DNA from: a virus
Virus record (IMG/VR): IMGVR_UViG_3300006752_000229
Coordinates: 1 to 23,852 of that record
Direction: 5' to 3' (one strand)
DNA length: 23,852 bases
A program made the translations under genes and the position numbers. Under the pieces are notes generated by a model. That model was not told the origin of the DNA. It searched no databases and worked only from the letters and a program-made list of their open reading frames with translations. Below, piece after piece: positions 20,856 to 23,852 of the stretch (positions are counted from its first letter, which is position 1; each line of letters begins with the position of its first letter).

Positions 20856-22994
20856 TCAATCATATTCGACTTGATCTAGCCAGTTTTTGCCGCCTGATAT
20901 TTCGATTTCTAGGGGCAGAGCGAAGGTGTAATTCCAACGCTGTTCAGCCTCTTTGGTTACGTCCACCATAGCCCATGTCAGGGCCTCTTTGACTTTCTCA
21001 AGTTCGCCTGGATAGACGTCTGAGACAATTGAGTCATGGACAGTGAGTATCAGTTTAGAACGTAGTTTAAGTTCTCTGAACTTACGAAGCGCACGAACAC
21101 AGGACAGTAGCATCAAATCTGCGGCAGAGGACTGCACAGGGTAATTTACTATCTGTGTGTAGTGGCTTGTACGCCCACCACGCTTACGAACTACGTTAGG
21201 CCAAAAGAACTGTCTTCCAGATGGGATCTGCACAATACCATTCTTTAGAACCCCGTCTGCAAGCCTACGGTGATACGCACCAAGACCTTCATAAATCTCA
21301 AAAAAAGTTGAAAAATACGATCTGACGTGATCTGCCTCTCCAGCCCCCAATCCTCCATAAATCGGAGCAAAAGAGAATTTCTTCGAAGCCTGGCGGCGGT
21401 CTTTTGTAACTTCATCTTCACTGCACTGGTAGATGATAGATGCAGTCTGTTTGTGTAGATCCTTGCCTGTCTGAACATCAGATATGATCTGAGGGTCACG
21501 GGATAATTCTCCAGCCAAAACGAATTCAACAGAACTGAAATCACTTTCAACTATCGTTCCGTTTTCAAATCTACTAACGACCGCCTTACGCACAGGAAAC
21601 CCACGCTTTGGGGCGTTCTGCATATTTGGAGAAGTACTAGATAGTCGGCCTGTTGCAGTGACGTGCTGGGTGAAATTGGTATGCAGAATTCCATCTGCCC
21701 GTGTCCAATTTTCAAAGCCCTTAACGAAAGAATCCAAATACACACTGACTGCGTTTAGCCTGCTACTCTTAGTAAGAAACTCAACGGCGGTATCATTGCC
21801 CTTGGCCTCTGCCTGAGAGATTAAACGCTGGATAGTAACCTTGTCGGTCTTAAAGCCATTAATCGAAGCGTCAGAGGGCATGGTAGGGTTAAGGCGTAGG
21901 CCTGCTACTTTACCATTTGGCTGATAGAATGCTCCTACACCCGCACAGGACGGGCATTTAGACAGGTTCTTATATGGTTCACCTTGAACACGATACTTCT
22001 TACCGTTCTTTTGGCGGGTCTTCTGTTTATACTTCTGTATATACGCCCTACCATCACAAGCATCACAACAAACAGCATTTGTCTTATATACAACCCGTGT
22101 AGTGGCCCTTACCGCAGCGTTAAACTGTGATCTGTTCATTCTAGGTGGGAACAGGGGCTTGTTGTTGCTATCTGTGCCTATATTCCATACCTGTTGATGG
22201 TCATCACGATCAATAACCTCACGGCTATAAACAACCCGTGTCATGTCCTGACCGCTATTGAGATTTATGACGGTATCACCCATCACTTGCTCAACAATTT
22301 CTTCTAGGCGCTTGGTTAATTCAGTTTGCTCTGCAAGAAACTCTTCTTTGATCCCTGCAAGTACATCCAGATCCACTTTGATGCCGTTGCCCTCTATCTC
22401 TACAAGAAACAGAAGCATTTCGTTTGTAAGCTTAATCGTTTCACTTAACGATTTGTTGCTTTCATGGGCTAGGTCATTCTGTTGGGCCAGATATATCTCA
22501 GCGCAGGAGATAACATCAGCTTCTGCATATTCTAGAACAGTATCCAAGGGCATTGCCTCAAATCCCGTACCGCTCTTGAACAGTTCATCTACCAGATCGG
22601 ATTTCTTGCGGGTTACATCCCTTCGCTCTGCAGTAGCCTTTAGAGACAGTTCCTGCCTCTGACCCTTTGCCAGTATATATTCGCAAAGCATCGTGCAGAA
22701 TACATTTTCTGGTATGTCGAAGCCCATAGCAATGAGCCATGCAACATCAAACTTGGCGTTGTGTGCGACTAGCACGTCAGCCTGTTCTAACGAATGTTCT
22801 AACGCCTTGCGGCTATCAGGAGTTTCTTTTTCATTATGATGGAAGACAAGGTTAGTCACCTCGTCTACCGTATCCCACCCAAGAAAACCAAAGTGCGCTG
22901 AGACACACTTATTCTGTGGATTGAAGGGGCTGTTATCAATCTTTCCCTCGATTTTCTTAACGGTGGTTTCTAAGTCGAGTACAAGTACTCTCAT
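20856..22994 (-). CDS. polA: Family A DNA polymerase with DnaJ-like zinc-finger insert
   Basis: A 712-residue replicative polymerase. Residues 1-170 are the 3'-5' proofreading exonuclease with Asp7 and Glu9 (LVLDLETT), Asp83 (VAHNAKFD) and Asp160 (EYAEAD). The polymerase core has Asp485 (VESDFSSVE, motif A), motif B with Arg534, Lys538, Phe542 and Tyr546 (RRQASKKFSFAPIYGG) and motif C His653-Asp654 (TVHDSIVSD). The residue equal to E. coli 762 is Phe. Between exonuclease and polymerase, CCDACDG (Cys310, Cys313) and KCPSCAGVG (Cys347, Cys350) form a pair of CxxCxG knuckles about 33 residues apart, like half of the DnaJ zinc domain. This insert is the hallmark reported for HMO-2011-type marine phages. 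The ATG overlaps the previous stop (ATGA); the ribosome binding site is weak, so coupling is likely. Confidence 0.96.
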   Translation of the reverse strand: MRVLVLDLETTVKKIEGKIDNSPFNPQNKCVSAHFGFLGWDTVDEVTNLVFHHNEKETPDSRKALEHSLEQADVLVAHNAKFDVAWLIAMGFDIPENVFCTMLCEYILAKGQRQELSLKATAERRDVTRKKSDLVDELFKSGTGFEAMPLDTVLEYAEADVISCAEIYLAQQNDLAHESNKSLSETIKLTNEMLLFLVEIEGNGIKVDLDVLAGIKEEFLAEQTELTKRLEEIVEQVMGDTVINLNSGQDMTRVVYSREVIDRDDHQQVWNIGTDSNNKPLFPPRMNRSQFNAAVRATTRVVYKTNAVCCDACDGRAYIQKYKQKTRQKNGKKYRVQGEPYKNLSKCPSCAGVGAFYQPNGKVAGLRLNPTMPSDASINGFKTDKVTIQRLISQAEAKGNDTAVEFLTKSSRLNAVSVYLDSFVKGFENWTRADGILHTNFTQHVTATGRLSSTSPNMQNAPKRGFPVRKAVVSRFENGTIVESDFSSVEFVLAGELSRDPQIISDVQTGKDLHKQTASIIYQCSEDEVTKDRRQASKKFSFAPIYGGLGAGEADHVRSYFSTFFEIYEGLGAYHRRLADGVLKNGIVQIPSGRQFFWPNVVRKRGGRTSHYTQIVNYPVQSSAADLMLLSCVRALRKFRELKLRSKLILTVHDSIVSDVYPGELEKVKEALTWAMVDVTKEAEQRWNYTFALPLEIEISGGKNWLDQVEYD

Positions 22995-23170
22995 ACTTTA
23001 AAGCCTGCCAGCTTTGCGGCAATCTTGGTTTGGTTGAGAATAAAAGCTTGGATCAAATCAAACTGTTCATCCAACAGATCCTTAACTTCAGGGGATGGGG
23101 ATTTCTTGTACTCTTCTTTGTTCTTCTCAAGCATTTCATAGAATTCTTTTAAATCATCTTCACTCAGCAT
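22991..23170 (-). CDS. Small helical hypothetical protein between helicase and polymerase
   Basis: A 59-residue open frame with a strong ribosome binding site (GAGGTGA, about 6 bases before the ATG), overlapping the helicase end by 11 bases and the polymerase start by four (ATGA). The sequence is charged and helical throughout (SEDDLKEFYEMLEKNKEEYK, LLDEQFDLIQAFILNQTK). No family was recognised. The good ribosome site and tight coupling make it a likely real gene, perhaps an accessory factor or a feeder for polymerase translation. Confidence 0.72.
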   Translation of the reverse strand: MLSEDDLKEFYEMLEKNKEEYKKSPSPEVKDLLDEQFDLIQAFILNQTKIAAKLAGFKV

Positions 23171-23852
23171 AGCGGCTCACCTCTGGTAAAATTACGCATT
23201 GAACGCAGCCGTGATATCCGCTGAGTTTGTTCTTACTGATGTTTAGAAAACGATCATGGTTAGGTGAGTTATCGTCACCATCCCCGTTATGCTTACCTAT
23301 ACCTATGATAAGATCTGCCTCTGCGGCCTTACCTGTCTTTGAGCCTTCAAGCATAGAGAAGTCGATGCGGGTACGGCCTTCTGCATCTGCAGACGCTTGG
23401 CTTACACCTAGCAGGGCAGCATCGTGTCGCTTGGCTAGTTCCCGTAGTGATCGATAGAGTTCACGAATACGCTCATGGCTGGCGTTGTAGTTGCCAGCAA
23501 TATTAATTTTATCCGCTTGGTCTACGATAATGATATCAGGCTTAATCTTCTCACAATAAGAGTTAATCGTATCCAGATCCCATTCCTGCACGTCTTTCAT
23601 TATCAGGCGGTCTTTGATTGATAGGTATTTGCTCATAGCCAGATCAGGGTTGTCGGCTATCTGCTCACGGGTCATACCTGAACAGGCTTGTATCGCCCGC
23701 AGTTTAGTACGGGTAGTTTTCTCTTCGTTACCCAAGTAAAGAACAGTTGCTCCTTGCTGGCAAAAGCCGCCAGGGCCTGCAACTATGCTGATAACAAAAG
23801 CTGACTTACCTGTTTCAGGACGGGCAAAGACTATCCCGAATTCTGATGGCCC
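23160..23852 (-). CDS. DnaB/RecA-like replicative helicase (5' end cut by window edge)
   Basis: The C-terminal 230 residues of a RecA-fold ATPase; the N-terminus lies outside the window. The fragment has a Walker A motif at residues 10-17 (FARPETGKSAF), a Walker B-like IIIVDQADKI with Asp111, and ALLGVSQASADAEGR followed by DFSMLEGSKTGKAAEADLII, as in phage DnaB-family and gp4-type helicases. It would unwind DNA ahead of the polymerase encoded just downstream. The frame stays open to the window end with no stop, so this is a truncated view, not a pseudogene. Whether a primase domain is fused upstream cannot be told. Confidence 0.85.
   Translation of the reverse strand, partial: GPSEFGIVFARPETGKSAFVISIVAGPGGFCQQGATVLYLGNEEKTTRTKLRAIQACSGMTREQIADNPDLAMSKYLSIKDRLIMKDVQEWDLDTINSYCEKIKPDIIIVDQADKINIAGNYNASHERIRELYRSLRELAKRHDAALLGVSQASADAEGRTRIDFSMLEGSKTGKAAEADLIIGIGKHNGDGDDNSPNHDRFLNISKNKLSGYHGCVQCVILPEVSRYAE

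Overview
This window looks like part of the genome of a tailed double-stranded DNA phage of marine bacteria, most likely a podovirus-like phage of the HMO-2011 type, whose cultured founder infects a SAR116 alphaproteobacterium. The main reason is the family A DNA polymerase at 20856-22994, which carries a DnaJ-like double CxxCxG zinc-finger insert between its exonuclease and polymerase domains. The adenosylcobalamin-dependent (class II) ribonucleotide reductase, MazG, a Cas4/RecB-like nuclease and a long run of tail and internal-virion genes fit the same group. The assignment rests on recalled family features, not on a database search. No host genes, integrase, tRNA, insertion sequence or CRISPR array were seen.

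The left arm, 5-14928 on the plus strand, is the late arm. In order it holds a tail fibre with a self-cleaving S74 chaperone domain, two small conserved phage proteins, a probable promoter, a HlyC-like lysine acyltransferase, a repetitive coiled-coil-like virion protein very poor in lysine, a lysis cassette (GH24 lysozyme with a C-terminal membrane segment, then a nested i-spanin/o-spanin pair), a second S74-tipped structural protein of 808 residues, two small acidic proteins, and two large proteins of 825 and 1132 residues that are probably internal or ejection proteins. Most junctions touch or overlap by 1-14 bases, which suggests translational coupling.

The centre, 14929-15060, is a convergent terminator region with three hairpins; the strongest one can serve both strands.

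The right arm, 15058-23852 on the minus strand, is the replication and nucleotide-metabolism arm. In transcription order it encodes a DnaB-like helicase (cut by the window edge), a 59-residue protein, DNA polymerase, then after an internal promoter a putative ssDNA-binding protein, a Cas4-like iron-sulphur nuclease, a second PD-(D/E)XK nuclease, two small unknowns (one DUF3310-like), MazG, a cysteine-rich small protein, class II ribonucleotide reductase, an RMF-like small protein and a third PD-(D/E)XK nuclease. Together these can unwind and copy DNA, process ends and branches, clean or recycle nucleotides and make dNTPs.

The most interesting points are the RTX-toxin-activating type acyltransferase with its own promoter inside a phage tail module, next to a large protein whose first 355 residues hold no lysine; the RMF-like ribosome-hibernation protein; and the lysozyme with a Glu-Cys-Thr triad and a C-terminal membrane helix.
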